A stretch of 64,000 nucleotides of DNA, from positions 1 through 64,000 of the forward strand of contig JAGXKN010000015.1 of the NCBI GenBank assembly GCA_018335195.1, in the 5' to 3' direction. The translations under genes were made by a program, and so were the position numbers. Source of the DNA: Desulfobacterales bacterium. Lineage in GTDB: Bacteria > Desulfobacterota > Desulfobacteria > Desulfobacterales > Desulfosalsimonadaceae. The notes under the pieces were generated by a model. That model was not told the origin of the DNA, searched no databases, and saw nothing but the letters and a program-made list of their open reading frames with translations. Positions 26,680 to 35,900 of this stretch are shown here, piece after piece; within the stretch, counting starts at the first letter, position 1; every line of letters starts with the position of its first letter.

Positions 26680-28368
26680 TTAAACCAGCAGCATCTTCTT
26701 GATGGGCGCCCCTGCGGGCACCATGGGATAGACGCTTTCCTCGGGCTCCACGATAAAGTCCATGATCACCGGGCCCTCGCACTTGATTCCCTCGGCGAGC
26801 ACCGCGGAAACCTCTTCGGGCTTGGAGGCGCGCAGGCCGGTGGCGCCGTAGGCCTCTGCAAGCTTGACAAAATCGGGTGTATGGACAAACTTGGTCGAGG
26901 CGTATCGGCGTTCATAAAACAGCTCCTGCCACTGGCGCACCATTCCCAGAAATCCGTTGTTTAAAATCACCACCTTGACCGGCAGTTTGTACTGTACCGC
27001 AGTGGCCAGTTCCTGAATGTTCATCTGGATGCTGCCGTCGCCCGCGATATCCACCACCAGAACGCCGGGTGCGCCCGCCTGGGCGCCGATGGCCGCCGGC
27101 AGGCCGAACCCCATGGCCCCCAGGCCGCCGGAGGTGATAAAGTGCCCCGGTTCCTTTAAGTGATAGTACTGGGCCGCCCACATCTGGTTCTGCCCCACCT
27201 CGGTTGCAATGATCGCATCGCCCTTTGTCAGATCGTAAAGGGTCTCGATCACGTATTGCGGCTTTATCACGTCCCCCTGCCTATAGGCCAGTGGGGTGGT
27301 CTCTTTCCATTTCTCGATCTGCTCCAGCCAGGGTCTGCGCTGATCGGCCACCCCGCCGAGATCTTCCTTGTCCAGAAGGCTGTTTAACTGGGAAAGCGAG
27401 ATTTTGCAGTCCCCAACCACCGGTACGTGTACCGGGATGTTTTTCTGGATGGAGGTCGGGTCGATGTCGATCTGCACGATTTTGGCATGCGGGGCGAACT
27501 CGTCAACTTTGCCGGTGACCCGGTCGTCAAAGCGCACGCCCGCGGAAATGAGCAGATCGCATTCGGACACGGCCATGTTGGCCCGAAAAGTACCGTGCAT
27601 GCCGAGCATGCCGAGCCACAGCGAATCCGTGCCCGGAAATCCGCCAAGGCCCATCAGCGAACTGGTCACCGGGATCTGCGCCTTGCGGGCCAGCTCGGTC
27701 AATTCACTGTGCGCATGAGACAGGCTTACCCCGCCGCCGGAGAAGATCACGGGTTTTTTCGCCTTTTGGATCAAGTCCACCACCTTGTTTAACTGCTTGA
27801 TGTTGGGCTTGTAGGTGGGACTGTAGGACTTGAGCCTGACCTCGCCGGGCACCTTGAACTGCGTGACCGCGTTGATCATATCCTTTGGCAGGTCCACCAG
27901 CACCGGTCCGGGCCGGCCCGAGCGGGCGATATGGAATGCCTCCTTGATGGTCCGGGCCAGGTACCGCACGTCCTTGACCAGATAATTGTGCTTGGTGCAG
28001 GGACGGGTAATGCCAACGATATCGACTTCCTGGAACGCATCGTTTCCGATCAGCGCGGTGGGCACCTGCCCGGTAAAAATCACCACAGGAATCGAGTCCA
28101 TGTAGGCCGAGGCAATCCCTGTGACCGTGTTGGTGGCGCCCGGACCCGAGGTTACCAGGCACACGCCCACCTTGCCGCTGGCACGCGCATAGCCGTCTGC
28201 GGCATGGATGGCCCCTTGTTCGTGGCGCACCAGGATATGATTGATATCCCCGGCTTCCATGAGTGCATCGTAAATGTCAATCACCGCTCCTCCCGGGTAG
28301 CCGAAGACCGTGTCCACGCCTTCCTCCTGAAGCATCTTCAACAGAATCTGCGCACCTTTGAGCTCCAT
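26680..28368 (-). CDS. ilvB: Acetolactate synthase, large (catalytic) subunit
   Basis: ThDP- and FAD-dependent condensation of pyruvate with pyruvate or 2-oxobutyrate. The 562-residue protein starts [28 protein letters not shown] and the activating Glu region (VRHEQGA) form the ThDP site, [15 protein letters not shown] is the ThDP-Mg motif, and [17 protein letters not shown] is the family loop. The ATG at 28368 has GGAAGGA; the frame is open upstream through a repeat. It is the second gene in the operon. Confidence 0.94.
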   Translation of the reverse strand: MELKGAQILLKMLQEEGVDTVFGYPGGAVIDIYDALMEAGDINHILVRHEQGAIHAADGYARASGKVGVCLVTSGPGATNTVTGIASAYMDSIPVVIFTGQVPTALIGNDAFQEVDIVGITRPCTKHNYLVKDVRYLARTIKEAFHIARSGRPGPVLVDLPKDMINAVTQFKVPGEVRLKSYSPTYKPNIKQLNKVVDLIQKAKKPVIFSGGGVSLSHAHSELTELARKAQIPVTSSLMGLGGFPGTDSLWLGMLGMHGTFRANMAVSECDLLISAGVRFDDRVTGKVDEFAPHAKIVQIDIDPTSIQKNIPVHVPVVGDCKISLSQLNSLLDKEDLGGVADQRRPWLEQIEKWKETTPLAYRQGDVIKPQYVIETLYDLTKGDAIIATEVGQNQMWAAQYYHLKEPGHFITSGGLGAMGFGLPAAIGAQAGAPGVLVVDIAGDGSIQMNIQELATAVQYKLPVKVVILNNGFLGMVRQWQELFYERRYASTKFVHTPDFVKLAEAYGATGLRASKPEEVSAVLAEGIKCEGPVIMDFIVEPEESVYPMVPAGAPIKKMLLV

Positions 28369-28447
28369 TGTCCTTCCTCGCTGTCTTTGATCGGTTTTCA
28401 AAAACCCCTGGCCGTGAACCCGCTCGGATGAATCTTGCGGGTTTAAA

Positions 28448-28504
28448 GATCCAAACAAGTACAACGGCTTCGGATCAGCCGTTTTGAAAATTCGAATTTC
28501 GAAT
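28448..28504. repeat. Short CGAATTTCGAA-type repeat with hairpin between ilvD and ilvB
   Basis: Contains AACGGCT (28463-) and AGCCGTT as a small stem, followed by GAAAATTCGAATTTCGAATT. It touches the ilvD stop. On the coding (minus) strand the stem is not followed by a T-run, so it is more likely part of the dispersed repeat family than a terminator. Confidence 0.4.
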
Positions 28505-30175
28505 TTACCCCTTTAGTACGGCCCCCTTGTCCGCCGAGGTCACCTGTTTGGCATATCGGGCCATGTAGCCCCTGGTGATTTTCGGCGCCGGTGCCTGCCA
28601 GCCGGCGAACCGCTTTTCGATTTCCGGGTTTCCCAGTTTCAATGTAATGGTTTTACCGGGGATGTCTATGGCGACAGGGTCGCCTTCTTCGACGATCGCC
28701 AGCGGACCTTTCTGCATGGCCTCCGGGGAGATGTGCCCGATGGCCGCGCCGCGGGTTCCGCCGGAAAACCGGCCGTCTGTGATCAGTGCCACGTTCCCGT
28801 CCAAACCCATGCCGGCAATGGCCGAGGTGGGGGCAAGCATCTCCCGCATGCCCGGCCCGCCCATGGGGCCCTCGTAGCGGATAACCACAACATCGCCCTT
28901 GTTGATCTTCCCGGCCATGATTGCCTCGGAGGCTTCTTCCTCTGAATTAAATACCCGGGCCGGCCCTTCATGCTGCATCATTTGGTCCGCCACAGCGGAC
29001 TGCTTGACCACGCATCCGTTGGGCGCCAGGTTGCCAAACAGTACGGCCAGCCCGCCGTATGAATGATAGGCCCGGTCCACCGGGCGGATCACTTCCGGAT
29101 CGATCACTCGGGCGGATTCCAGGTTGTCCCTGACGCGGTTTCCGGTCACGGTCAGGCAATCCGTATCGATCAGCCCGGCTTCTGCCAGGATTTTCATCAC
29201 CCCGGCAATGCCGCCGGCGTTGTTTAAGTCTTCGATGTGATGAGCCCCTCCCGGGCTCAGGGAGCACAGATGCGGAATCCGGTTGCTGATGGCATTGATC
29301 CGGTTCAGGTCCAGGGGCATGCCCCTTTCATGAGCCAGGGCCGCGATGTGGAGAACCGTGTTAGTGGAGCATCCCAGTGCCATGTCCACGCAGAGCGCGT
29401 TTTCAAAAGCCTGGTGGGTCAGAATCCGGCTCGGGATAATGCCCTCATTGTGCAGGGCCACCACCTGCATGCCCGCCTGCTTGGCCAGCCGCAGCCTGGC
29501 GGACATCACCGCGGGGATGGTCCCGTTTCCGGGCAAGCCCAGCCCGATGGCCTCGGTAAGGCAGTTCATGGAATTTGCCGTGAACATGCCCGAGCATGAA
29601 CCGCAGGTGGGGCAGGCCGCGTTTTCGATGTCGCAGAGTTCTTCCTCTGACATGACCCCGCGGCGAACCTTGCCCACGGATTCGAATACCGAGATCAGGT
29701 CCACCTTGTCCTTGGGATTTTCCGGATGGCGGCCGGCCAGCATGGGCCCGCCGCTGATGACCACCGTAGGCAGATCCAGGCGCGCGGCGGCCATGAGCAT
29801 GCCGGGTACGATCTTGTCGCAGTTGGGAATCATGACCATGGCGTCCAGGGCATGGGCCGTGGCCACGATTTCAATGGAATCGGCGATCAGCTCCCGGCTG
29901 CCCAGGGAGTATTTCATGCCTTCGTGGCCCATGGCAATGCCGTCGCAGACCCCGATGGTGCCGAACTCCACAGGCGTTCCGCCGGCCATGTAAATGCCGG
30001 CTTTAACCGCCTCGCTGATCTGGTTTAAGTTCACGTGGCCGGGAATAATGGTGTTAACCGAGTTTGCAATACCGATCAGCGGCCGGCGGATTTCGTCGTC
30101 GGTGTATCCGATACCCTTTAACAATGCCCGGTGGGGCGACCTTCCGATACCCTGCTTGGCCATGTCGCTTTTCAT
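28505..30175 (-). CDS. ilvD: Dihydroxy-acid dehydratase
   Basis: Dehydrates dihydroxyisovalerate and dihydroxymethylvalerate to the 2-oxo acids. The 556 residues carry the iron-sulfur ligands [11 protein letters not shown] and [19 protein letters not shown], and the C-terminal [19 protein letters not shown]. It is the first structural gene of the ilv-leu operon and is preceded by a leader peptide and terminator (30196-30372). The start ATG at 30175 has GGGGAGA upstream. An in-frame second Met (position 5) is an alternative. Confidence 0.94.
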   Translation of the reverse strand: MKSDMAKQGIGRSPHRALLKGIGYTDDEIRRPLIGIANSVNTIIPGHVNLNQISEAVKAGIYMAGGTPVEFGTIGVCDGIAMGHEGMKYSLGSRELIADSIEIVATAHALDAMVMIPNCDKIVPGMLMAAARLDLPTVVISGGPMLAGRHPENPKDKVDLISVFESVGKVRRGVMSEEELCDIENAACPTCGSCSGMFTANSMNCLTEAIGLGLPGNGTIPAVMSARLRLAKQAGMQVVALHNEGIIPSRILTHQAFENALCVDMALGCSTNTVLHIAALAHERGMPLDLNRINAISNRIPHLCSLSPGGAHHIEDLNNAGGIAGVMKILAEAGLIDTDCLTVTGNRVRDNLESARVIDPEVIRPVDRAYHSYGGLAVLFGNLAPNGCVVKQSAVADQMMQHEGPARVFNSEEEASEAIMAGKINKGDVVVIRYEGPMGGPGMREMLAPTSAIAGMGLDGNVALITDGRFSGGTRGAAIGHISPEAMQKGPLAIVEEGDPVAIDIPGKTITLKLGNPEIEKRFAGWQAPAPKITRGYMARYAKQVTSADKGAVLKG

Positions 30176-30195
30176 GATTTTGTCTCCCCTGAAAC

Positions 30196-30234
30196 AAAAA
30201 AACCGCTATCAGCTTTCAGGGCTGATAACGGTTT
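30196..30234 (-). terminator. Attenuator terminator upstream of ilvD
   Basis: On the minus strand AAACCGTTATCAGC (30234-30221) pairs with GCTGATAGCGGTTT, loop CCTGAAA, followed at once by an uninterrupted T-run. This is a classic Rho-independent terminator placed 43 nt after the leader-peptide stop and about 20 nt before the ilvD start. I could not identify the antiterminator with confidence; a CTGAT within the leader codons could pair with ATCAG of the terminator's 5' arm. Confidence 0.8.
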
Positions 30235-30276
30235 GTGTAAAAATTTGAGAATCTTAAAATTTTATGCGCGCCATTA

Positions 30277-30372
30277 TCAACCCCGTTGCCCGCCCAGGAC
30301 GTCAAGTACGCCCAGTACGGGTACGATAATCAGAATAATGATGAGGCTGAAAATGACCGACCGGAAATTCAT
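30277..30372 (-). CDS. Branched-chain amino acid leader peptide (attenuation)
   Basis: A 31-codon frame, beginning MNFRSVIFSLIIILIIVPVL, with 16 of 31 residues Ile, Leu or Val (6 Ile, 5 Leu, 5 Val). It ends 43 nt before a Rho-independent terminator and about 100 nt before ilvD. This is the architecture of ilv/leu leader peptides in enterobacteria: ribosome stalling at scarce Ile/Leu/Val codons would prevent the terminator from forming. The ribosome site is weak (GGCGGA). The run is also hydrophobic enough for a membrane helix, so a small membrane protein is the alternative; position and codon content favour attenuation. Confidence 0.75.
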   Translation of the reverse strand: MNFRSVIFSLIIILIIVPVLGVLDVLGGQRG

Positions 30373-30443
30373 TTTAAGATCCGCCACAGGTTCCGGTTAA
30401 GTAAATGAAAAATTACAAAAAATTCTTCCGTTGAATCTTGATT

Positions 30444-30473
30444 CCAATATCAGCAAAATATTTCACTTGTCAA
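30444..30473 (-). promoter_or_regulatory. Candidate promoter for the ilv-leu leader
   Basis: On the minus strand TTGACA (30473-30468) is followed after 18 bp by TATTGG (30449-30444), preceded by TG as in extended -10 promoters. It lies about 70 bp upstream of the leader peptide and overlaps the stop codon of the upstream hydrolase. Confidence 0.5.
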
Positions 30474-31186
30474 GCATTTATTTTGGCAAGGTGCTTTTCA
30501 AGCCACTCCAGGGAGGTGTCCATGAATGCCTGCTGGTGCACGGGATTGCTGATAGGGTGATCCGAGCCGGGCAGGCAAAGCAGTTGTTTCGGGTCGGCGG
30601 CGGCATCTCGGATTTCCAGTGCGTTTTCATACGGCACGATCTGATCTTCGTCGCCGTGGCAGATTAAAATATGATGTACCAACGGCAGTCTTTCAGAGAC
30701 GTCAAATTCCATCCGGGCCGGTTCAATGCCCTCGAAGGCAGGGTTGATTTCATGGGAAAGCGGCACCCGGATGGCTGAAAACCGGATCGGGGCGGCAAGG
30801 GTGACAAATGCGCGGATATCGTAGATCCCGGCCACCGACAGCACCGCGGCGCCGCCCATGCTGCTGCCGAAAAGGCCCAGCTCGCCGCTGAGATCCGGAC
30901 GTTTGTGCAACATTTCAATGGCTGCGACCAGGTCGTTTCTGCGGCCGTCAAATGTCGTGACCCGGGCGAATTCTCCCTGGCTTTGTCCGCATCCGCGGTG
31001 GTCAAAGCGGAAATAGGCCAGACCCATGCGGTTGCATCGTTTAGCCAGGGCCTTTTGCTTGGGAGAATCCCCGTTGGACAGCATTCCGTGCACACCGATG
31101 ACAACGGGCGGGTTCTGTGCCCCGGGCATATGCAGACAGCCGTGCAGACGCAGGCCGTCGGCCTGAAAAAATAACGTTTCTTGCAT
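30470..31186 (-). CDS. Alpha/beta hydrolase
   Basis: A 238-residue serine hydrolase. VIGVHGMLSNG contains the oxyanion-hole region, GLFGSSMGGAA is the nucleophile elbow (G-x-S-x-G), HGDEDQIVP carries the acid and GSDHPIS the histidine. It resembles the BAAT/acyl-glycerol lyase-like group of cytosolic hydrolases. There is no signal peptide. The substrate is unknown. It is a monocistron; downstream lies the ilv leader promoter and upstream a repeat element. Confidence 0.8.
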   Translation of the reverse strand: MQETLFFQADGLRLHGCLHMPGAQNPPVVIGVHGMLSNGDSPKQKALAKRCNRMGLAYFRFDHRGCGQSQGEFARVTTFDGRRNDLVAAIEMLHKRPDLSGELGLFGSSMGGAAVLSVAGIYDIRAFVTLAAPIRFSAIRVPLSHEINPAFEGIEPARMEFDVSERLPLVHHILICHGDEDQIVPYENALEIRDAAADPKQLLCLPGSDHPISNPVHQQAFMDTSLEWLEKHLAKINA

Positions 31187-31216
31187 GACAGATTTCCCGT
31201 TTCGATTTATATTGCA

Positions 31217-31316
31217 CCTAAATTGAGCGTTTCAGATTTTTAAAAGCATTTTATTTTAAAAGGATAACCTCATTTCTATTTTAAAAATCTGAAACCCTCC
31301 GGGATTTTCAATTTTA
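31217..31316. repeat. MITE-like inverted-repeat element, copy 2 (short form)
   Basis: Shares both ends with 5835-6070: the left end CCTAAATTGAGCGTTTCAGA and the right end with GAAACCCTCCGGGATTTTCA, and the inner inverted pair TTTCAGATTTTTAAAA / TTTTAAAAATCTGAAA. The interior is much shorter (about 100 bp in total). No convincing target duplication is seen. It sits in the 303-bp gap between the hydrolase and rlmD; the rest of that gap holds the hairpin at 31334-31372. Confidence 0.55.
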
Positions 31317-31333
31317 CCGCATCTACTGCGTCA

Positions 31334-31372
31334 GATGCAGCCTCGCATAGCTTACTATAGCGAGGCTGCATC
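31334..31372. other. Strong hairpin upstream of rlmD
   Basis: GATGCAGCCTCGC (31334-31346) pairs perfectly with GCGAGGCTGCATC (31360-31372), continued by ATAG/CTAT after one bulged base, loop CTTA. Just upstream GCATCT (31319-31324) can pair with AGATGC (31333-31338) as an alternative stem. There is no long T-run, so it is more likely a repeat or RNA-control structure than a terminator. Confidence 0.55.
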
Positions 31373-31489
31373 TTCCTTGTATATCCGGCAAACTTGAAAA
31401 TCGCACAATTTCGGTTGCGCTTTACGATTTGGAAAGATCAACATAACCTGAGAATTGAATCAATACCAAGTGAAAGTTGTCAGAAGACG

Positions 31490-32878
31490 ATGCCGGTTAA
31501 AAAAAAGCAGGAAATCGAGCTCGATATTACGGGCATTGCATTCGGCGGCCGGGGCATTGCCAGGGTCGACGGGTTTACCGTATTTGTGGATCAGGCCGTG
31601 CCGGGCGACCGGGTACGCGCCCGGGTGTTTAAAAAGAAAAAGAATTACGCAGAAGCCCGAACACTTGCGGTGTTGTCGCCCTCCGCAGACCGGGTGGAAC
31701 CGGCCTGTCGGTATGCGGGCTGGTGCGGGGGATGCAAGTGGCAGTTTCTGCAATACGAACGCCAGCTGGAATACAAGCGTCAGCACGTGGCCGAAGCCCT
31801 GGAACACCTCGGTCAGTTATACGGCATCCCGGTGCATCCGGTGCTGCCCTCTGAACCGGTTTTCGGCTACCGCAACAAGATGGAATTCTCCTGTTCGGAC
31901 CGGCGGTGGCTGCTGCCCGAGGAACTCGGCCGGGAGGATATTCCCATGGATTTCGCTTTGGGGCTGCATGTGCCGGGCACCTTTGATAAGATTCTGGATA
32001 TTGATGCCTGCCTGCTGCAGCCGGAAAAGGGAAACCGCGTATTAATTGATGTGCGCGATTTCATGAAGGCATCCGACATGCCTCCCTACGGGCTGCGAAC
32101 CCACGAGGGGTTCTGGCGGTTTCTCATGCTGCGACATTCGGTTGCCCAAAACAGGTGGCTGGTCAACCTGGTCACCGCTACCGAGAACCGCGCCACAGTT
32201 CAGGCACTGGCCGATTACTTGATGGACGCGTATGCCGATATCGCCGGAGTGGTCAATAATGTGACCGCCAGCAAGGCCGCGGTGGCCGTGGGCGAATATG
32301 AACTACCCCTTGCCGGAGATCAGGTGTTAAAGGAAAGCTTGGGTTCGTTTGAATTTGAGATCTCGGCCAATTCCTTTTTCCAGACCAACACCCGGCAGGC
32401 CGAGATCCTTTATGAGACGGTGCGTAAATTTGCCGGACTCACCGGCAATGAAACCGTGGTGGATCTCTACAGCGGTACGGGCACGATTCCGATCTGGCTG
32501 TCGTCGGATGCCGCGGAAATCATCGGCTTGGAGCTCGCGGAAACCGCGGTGGCGGACGCGGAAAAAAACTGCCGGCAAAACCGGATCACCAACTGCCGCT
32601 TTATTTCCGGGGATATCCGGCAGTCCATTTCCGGCATTGAATCCCGGCCGGATCTCATGGTGATTGATCCGCCGCGAGCCGGAATGCACAAGGACGTGGT
32701 CAAGTCCATCCGGGGCCTGGCGCCCGAAGCGATGGTCTATGTTTCGTGTAACCCGGCCACCCTGGCACGGGATCTTTGCCTGCTGGCCGAAGACTACCAT
32801 GTTGCCGAAGTCCAGCCGGTGGACATGTTCCCCCATACATTTCATATAGAGGCAGTGGCCAGGCTGGAGAAGAAGTGA
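31490..32878 (+). CDS. rlmD: 23S rRNA (uracil-5-)-methyltransferase, RlmD/RumA family
   Basis: Makes 5-methyluridine in RNA from SAM. The 462 residues have an N-terminal TRAM domain (MPVKKKQEIELDITGIAFGG), a [4Fe-4S] cysteine set with CRYAGWCGGCKW, the SAM motif VVDLYSGTGTIPIWL, the motif DPPRAGMHK and the catalytic YVSCNPATLARD. The frame is open upstream to 31394, but the TRAM domain starts at the ATG at 31490. The exact target uridine (RlmC, RlmD or TrmA-like) cannot be decided from the sequence. Confidence 0.88.
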   Translation: MPVKKKQEIELDITGIAFGGRGIARVDGFTVFVDQAVPGDRVRARVFKKKKNYAEARTLAVLSPSADRVEPACRYAGWCGGCKWQFLQYERQLEYKRQHVAEALEHLGQLYGIPVHPVLPSEPVFGYRNKMEFSCSDRRWLLPEELGREDIPMDFALGLHVPGTFDKILDIDACLLQPEKGNRVLIDVRDFMKASDMPPYGLRTHEGFWRFLMLRHSVAQNRWLVNLVTATENRATVQALADYLMDAYADIAGVVNNVTASKAAVAVGEYELPLAGDQVLKESLGSFEFEISANSFFQTNTRQAEILYETVRKFAGLTGNETVVDLYSGTGTIPIWLSSDAAEIIGLELAETAVADAEKNCRQNRITNCRFISGDIRQSISGIESRPDLMVIDPPRAGMHKDVVKSIRGLAPEAMVYVSCNPATLARDLCLLAEDYHVAEVQPVDMFPHTFHIEAVARLEKK

Positions 32879-32926
32879 TGAGTGATGGGTGACGGGTAAT
32901 GTGTAATGTGTGATGAGTTATGGGAG
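32876..32926 (+). repeat. Degenerate TGATG-type tandem repeat
   Basis: The gap between rlmD and trmO consists of imperfect 7-8 bp units such as GTGATGA, GTGATGG, GTGACGG, GTAATGT, GTGATGA. It begins at the rlmD stop codon. The repeat is short and low in complexity. Confidence 0.5.
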
Positions 32927-32934
32927 GCAGAGAG

Positions 32935-33330
32935 ATGAAAATTGAGATGACGCCGATTGGGACGTTTTATACCGGGGAAACCGATATTCCCCGGCACTGG
33001 ACCGTTTCTGAGGCCCGGGGCCGTATCGAAGTCGACCCGGCCTATCAGCAGGGCTTAAAAGATATCGAGGCCGGCCAGCAGATCGTGGTGCTGTTTTGTT
33101 TTCACAAGAGCCGGGAGTTTGCTCCGGATCTGCTGGTGCAGAAACCGCCTCACAAGGACCGGCCCTTCGGGGTGTTTTCCATCTGTTCGCCCCGGCGCCC
33201 CAATCCCATCGGGCTTTCGGTGCTGCGGGTATCCGGCATCCGGGAAAATATCATTGACGTGGAAAATATCGACATGATCGACCAGACCCCGATACTGGAT
33301 ATCAAGCCGCATCTGCCGCCCTCTGCATAG
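32935..33330 (+). CDS. trmO: TrmO/TsaA-type tRNA methyltransferase (tRNA N6-t6A37 methylation)
   Basis: A 131-residue protein of the TsaA-like beta-barrel family, which uses SAM to methylate N6 of t6A37 in tRNA. Visible motifs are MTPIGTFYT, VLFCFHKSREF, GVFSICSPRRPNPIGLSVL and the end ILDIKPHLP. The start at 32935 follows GGGAGGCAG. Only the core barrel is present, without the C-terminal extension of E. coli TrmO, as is common in anaerobes and archaea. It forms a short RNA-modification pair with rlmD. Confidence 0.82.
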   Translation: MKIEMTPIGTFYTGETDIPRHWTVSEARGRIEVDPAYQQGLKDIEAGQQIVVLFCFHKSREFAPDLLVQKPPHKDRPFGVFSICSPRRPNPIGLSVLRVSGIRENIIDVENIDMIDQTPILDIKPHLPPSA

Positions 33331-33457
33331 CATCCGGATATGGCCCCGGTATTGAATCCCGGTGAATACGGGTTGCCGGCGGCAGGAGAGTGTGTTATTT
33401 TTAAAATAAAATGAGCATTTGTTTGTGCGCGGATCCGTAACCAAGGAGGGCCTGTCC

Positions 33458-34375
33458 ATGACGACAAAGATTGAACGAATCCTGTGCGCCACGGATTTTT
33501 CAGAGGTATCCCGCATGGTGGTGCCCTGCGGAATCGACCTGGCAAAGGAGCTCAATGCGGAGCTCTATGTTTGCCATGTGGTTGATTTGCCGACCATTTC
33601 CGTTTACGGCGAAGCCGTATTCGATCCCATCACCCAGCAGCAGCGGTTCAAGGATTTCGCCCGCCAGGAGATTGAAAACCAGCTAAGCGATGCGCCTGTG
33701 GAATCCACGCCGCTGGTGACTTTCGGTCATACCACAGAGGAGATTACCCGGCTGACTGCGGAATACGGCATTGATCTGGTAATTACCGCCACTCATGGCC
33801 GATCCGGTCTGCGCCGGCTGTTTCTAGGCTCTGTGACAGAGCGCCTTATGCGCACCTTGAACACTCCGCTGCTGGTTTTGCGAACCGTGGAAGAAACGGA
33901 AACAGCGACGCGCCAGGAAATTCCTTTCAAGCGGATTCTGGTGGGGTGCGATTTTTCCGGTCATGCCGAAGCAGCATTTTCATGCAGCCTGAACCTGGCC
34001 CGGGAAATGGCCTCCGAGCTTCATCTCGTGCATGTGGTGGAACCCGACGACTACAAGGAGGCCCCGGACTTTCCGCCTGAATCCAGCGATCAGCTCGAGG
34101 AGGATTTCCATTTTGGGATCACGGAAAAACTCAGGGCCATGGTTCCCGAGGAAGAGCTGAACCGCAACGTGAGGCTTAAAACCAGCGTACAGGTGGGCAA
34201 ACCGTATGCCGAGCTCGTCGCCTATGCCGAGCGCCATGACATTGACTTGGTTGTCCTGGGCGTGCGGGGGCGCGGCATGGTGGAAAGCCTGCTGGTGGGT
34301 TCCACCACGGACCGCGTGGTGCGCCGTGCGCCGTGCCCGGTGCTTTCGGTCAACCCGGGCGCGGAAGCGGAATAA
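33458..34375 (+). CDS. Tandem universal stress protein (two UspA domains)
   Basis: A 305-residue protein with two Usp domains (about 1-150 and 155-305). Each ends with the ATP-loop pattern G-x2-G-x9-G-S/T: HGRSGLRRLFLGSVTERL in the first and GVRGRGMVESLLVGSTTDRV in the second. Both thus look competent for ATP binding. The ATG at 33458 has AAGGAGG; an upstream TTG in frame does not. It is convergent with the ferredoxin gene, 14 bp away. The role is general stress adaptation, by family. Confidence 0.87.
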   Translation: MTTKIERILCATDFSEVSRMVVPCGIDLAKELNAELYVCHVVDLPTISVYGEAVFDPITQQQRFKDFARQEIENQLSDAPVESTPLVTFGHTTEEITRLTAEYGIDLVITATHGRSGLRRLFLGSVTERLMRTLNTPLLVLRTVEETETATRQEIPFKRILVGCDFSGHAEAAFSCSLNLAREMASELHLVHVVEPDDYKEAPDFPPESSDQLEEDFHFGITEKLRAMVPEEELNRNVRLKTSVQVGKPYAELVAYAERHDIDLVVLGVRGRGMVESLLVGSTTDRVVRRAPCPVLSVNPGAEAE

Positions 34376-34389
34376 GACGTACTGTCTTT

Positions 34390-35136
34390 TCAGGCCCTTG
34401 CCCGCTCGAGTATCTCGCCGTTGGCCCGGATCACGATTTCCTGATGGGCTACCTGTTTGCCTGCGGAGTTCATGGCTTTTTCCACGATGGTAGGCATACC
34501 GCTGCAACACGGCACTTCCATGGTCACGGTGGTCACCGAGCGGATCTGCGCCTGCTTGAAGATATCGGCAAACTTGGCCACGTAAGCGTCTTTGTCATCG
34601 AATTTCGGGCATCCCATCATCACGACCCGACCCCGGAGCAGATCCTCGTGCAGGTTCGGATAAGCCACGGCCGCACAGTCGGCCAGCACCAGCAGGTCGG
34701 CGCCCTTGAGAAACCCGGCCTTGGGCGGTACCAGCCGGATCTGGATCGGCCAGTGGGTGAGCGCGGATGCGGTTTGCCCGCCGGAGTCGGCTGCGCCGGT
34801 GCCCGATCCGGGCTGGGGGAAAGTTTGAACCTGCTGGGAGGGGCATCCGCACGCAGGGCCGGCTTCGGCCGGTTGCTGGGCGGGTTCTTCCAGGTTTTGC
34901 AGGTGCTCTTCCACTGCTTGCTCGTCAAATTCCTCGGCCTCCCGCTGCACGATTTTCAGCGCGCCAGTGGGGCATTCCCCCAGACAGGCACCGAGTCCGT
35001 CGCACAGGTTTTCGGAAACCACCCGTGCCTTGCCGTTGATGATCTGGATGGCGCCTTCGGCACAGGCGGGCACGCACTGGCCGCAGCCGTCACAGAGTTC
35101 GTCGTCGATTTCAATGATTTTACGCAGGGTTTTCAT
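34390..35136 (-). CDS. 4Fe-4S ferredoxin-type protein with C-terminal cysteine-containing domain
   Basis: A 248-residue protein. Residues 1-65 are a two-cluster ferredoxin (CDGCGQCVPACAEGAI and CDGLGACLGECPTGAL). A Pro/Gln/Gly-rich linker with CGCP follows. From about 130 comes a domain with LVLADCAAVAY, VVMMGCPKFDD and VTMEVPCCSGM, whose Cys are probably metal or cluster ligands. This two-part protein is common in strict anaerobes; its reaction is unknown to me. It is 35 bp downstream of the HD-domain gene in the same direction, so probably co-transcribed. Confidence 0.75.
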   Translation of the reverse strand: MKTLRKIIEIDDELCDGCGQCVPACAEGAIQIINGKARVVSENLCDGLGACLGECPTGALKIVQREAEEFDEQAVEEHLQNLEEPAQQPAEAGPACGCPSQQVQTFPQPGSGTGAADSGGQTASALTHWPIQIRLVPPKAGFLKGADLLVLADCAAVAYPNLHEDLLRGRVVMMGCPKFDDKDAYVAKFADIFKQAQIRSVTTVTMEVPCCSGMPTIVEKAMNSAGKQVAHQEIVIRANGEILERARA

Positions 35137-35171
35137 TTGCAGCCTCTTTATTTATAATGATATTATTCGGA

Positions 35172-35900
35172 TTACTGTAAAAAAAGTTCCTCGGCCCGTT
35201 TTTGCCCGGCCCGGGTGAAAAATTTGCCTTTAATGCGGCGTTCCATATCCTCCCGATTGATTAGCTTTTCCTTTTGCTTGTCCTCAATGTTTGCGATCCG
35301 GTCTGCATCCCAGACGACCTTGAAGTTTAAGCTTTCCTCGTCCCGGGGATGGTGATGGTGTCCGATGATATCGCAGACTTCGTCGATTAACGCCTCGTGT
35401 GCCCCCAGTTTTGCCATGAGATCTCTTGCAATGGGTGGGCCTTCCCCTTCCTGGCAGCGGGCTCCGGAACTGCCGTGTTTCCTTTCCGCCTCGGGAATGC
35501 CGATGTCATGCAGGTAGGCCGCAGCCAGGATCACTGCCATGTCCCCGCCTTCGGCTGCGGCAATGGCTTCGGCATGCCGGGCTACCCGGGTTGCATGCCC
35601 GATGCGCTTGAAATCCCGGCCGAAGTATTTTTTCATCTCCATTGCGATCCGGTCTTTCATCAGCTCTTGGCGCTGGGCCAAAAGTTCAGGGGGCAGTTCA
35701 CCGATGCATTGCTCGGCGTACTGGCAGTAGGCCGCGCAGCCAAAGTCCATGTGCGGGTTGACAAAGCGGTGTCCGCATCTCGGACATCTGCGCATGGTGT
35801 CGTCCTTGAAAAACTCCACCGGTTTTTCGCATTCCGGGCATTCGGTCTCGAAAATCGCCCCCGGCTTCCAGAATCGGCTGTCCTGTCCCGGACATTTCAT
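35172..35900 (-). CDS. HD-domain phosphohydrolase with N-terminal zinc ribbon
   Basis: A 242-residue protein. Residues 1-60 have a zinc ribbon (CPECEKPVEFF and CPRCGHRF) plus CAAYCQYAEQC. Residues about 90-215 form an HD domain: RIGHATRVARHAEAI, YLHDIGIPEAERKH, IGHHHHPRDEES and VVWDADRIANIE supply the H, HD, H and D metal ligands. HD hydrolases of this type act on nucleotides or phosphodiesters; the substrate is unknown. The start at 35900 has AGGAGG. It is divergent from the small gene at 36166. Confidence 0.8.
   Translation of the reverse strand: MKCPGQDSRFWKPGAIFETECPECEKPVEFFKDDTMRRCPRCGHRFVNPHMDFGCAAYCQYAEQCIGELPPELLAQRQELMKDRIAMEMKKYFGRDFKRIGHATRVARHAEAIAAAEGGDMAVILAAAYLHDIGIPEAERKHGSSGARCQEGEGPPIARDLMAKLGAHEALIDEVCDIIGHHHHPRDEESLNFKVVWDADRIANIEDKQKEKLINREDMERRIKGKFFTRAGQKRAEELFLQ

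Noticed and set aside
28448-28504. Hairpin between ilvD and ilvB as an operon terminator
   Set aside because: On the transcribed strand the small stem is not followed by a T-run, and it belongs to the dispersed repeat family.
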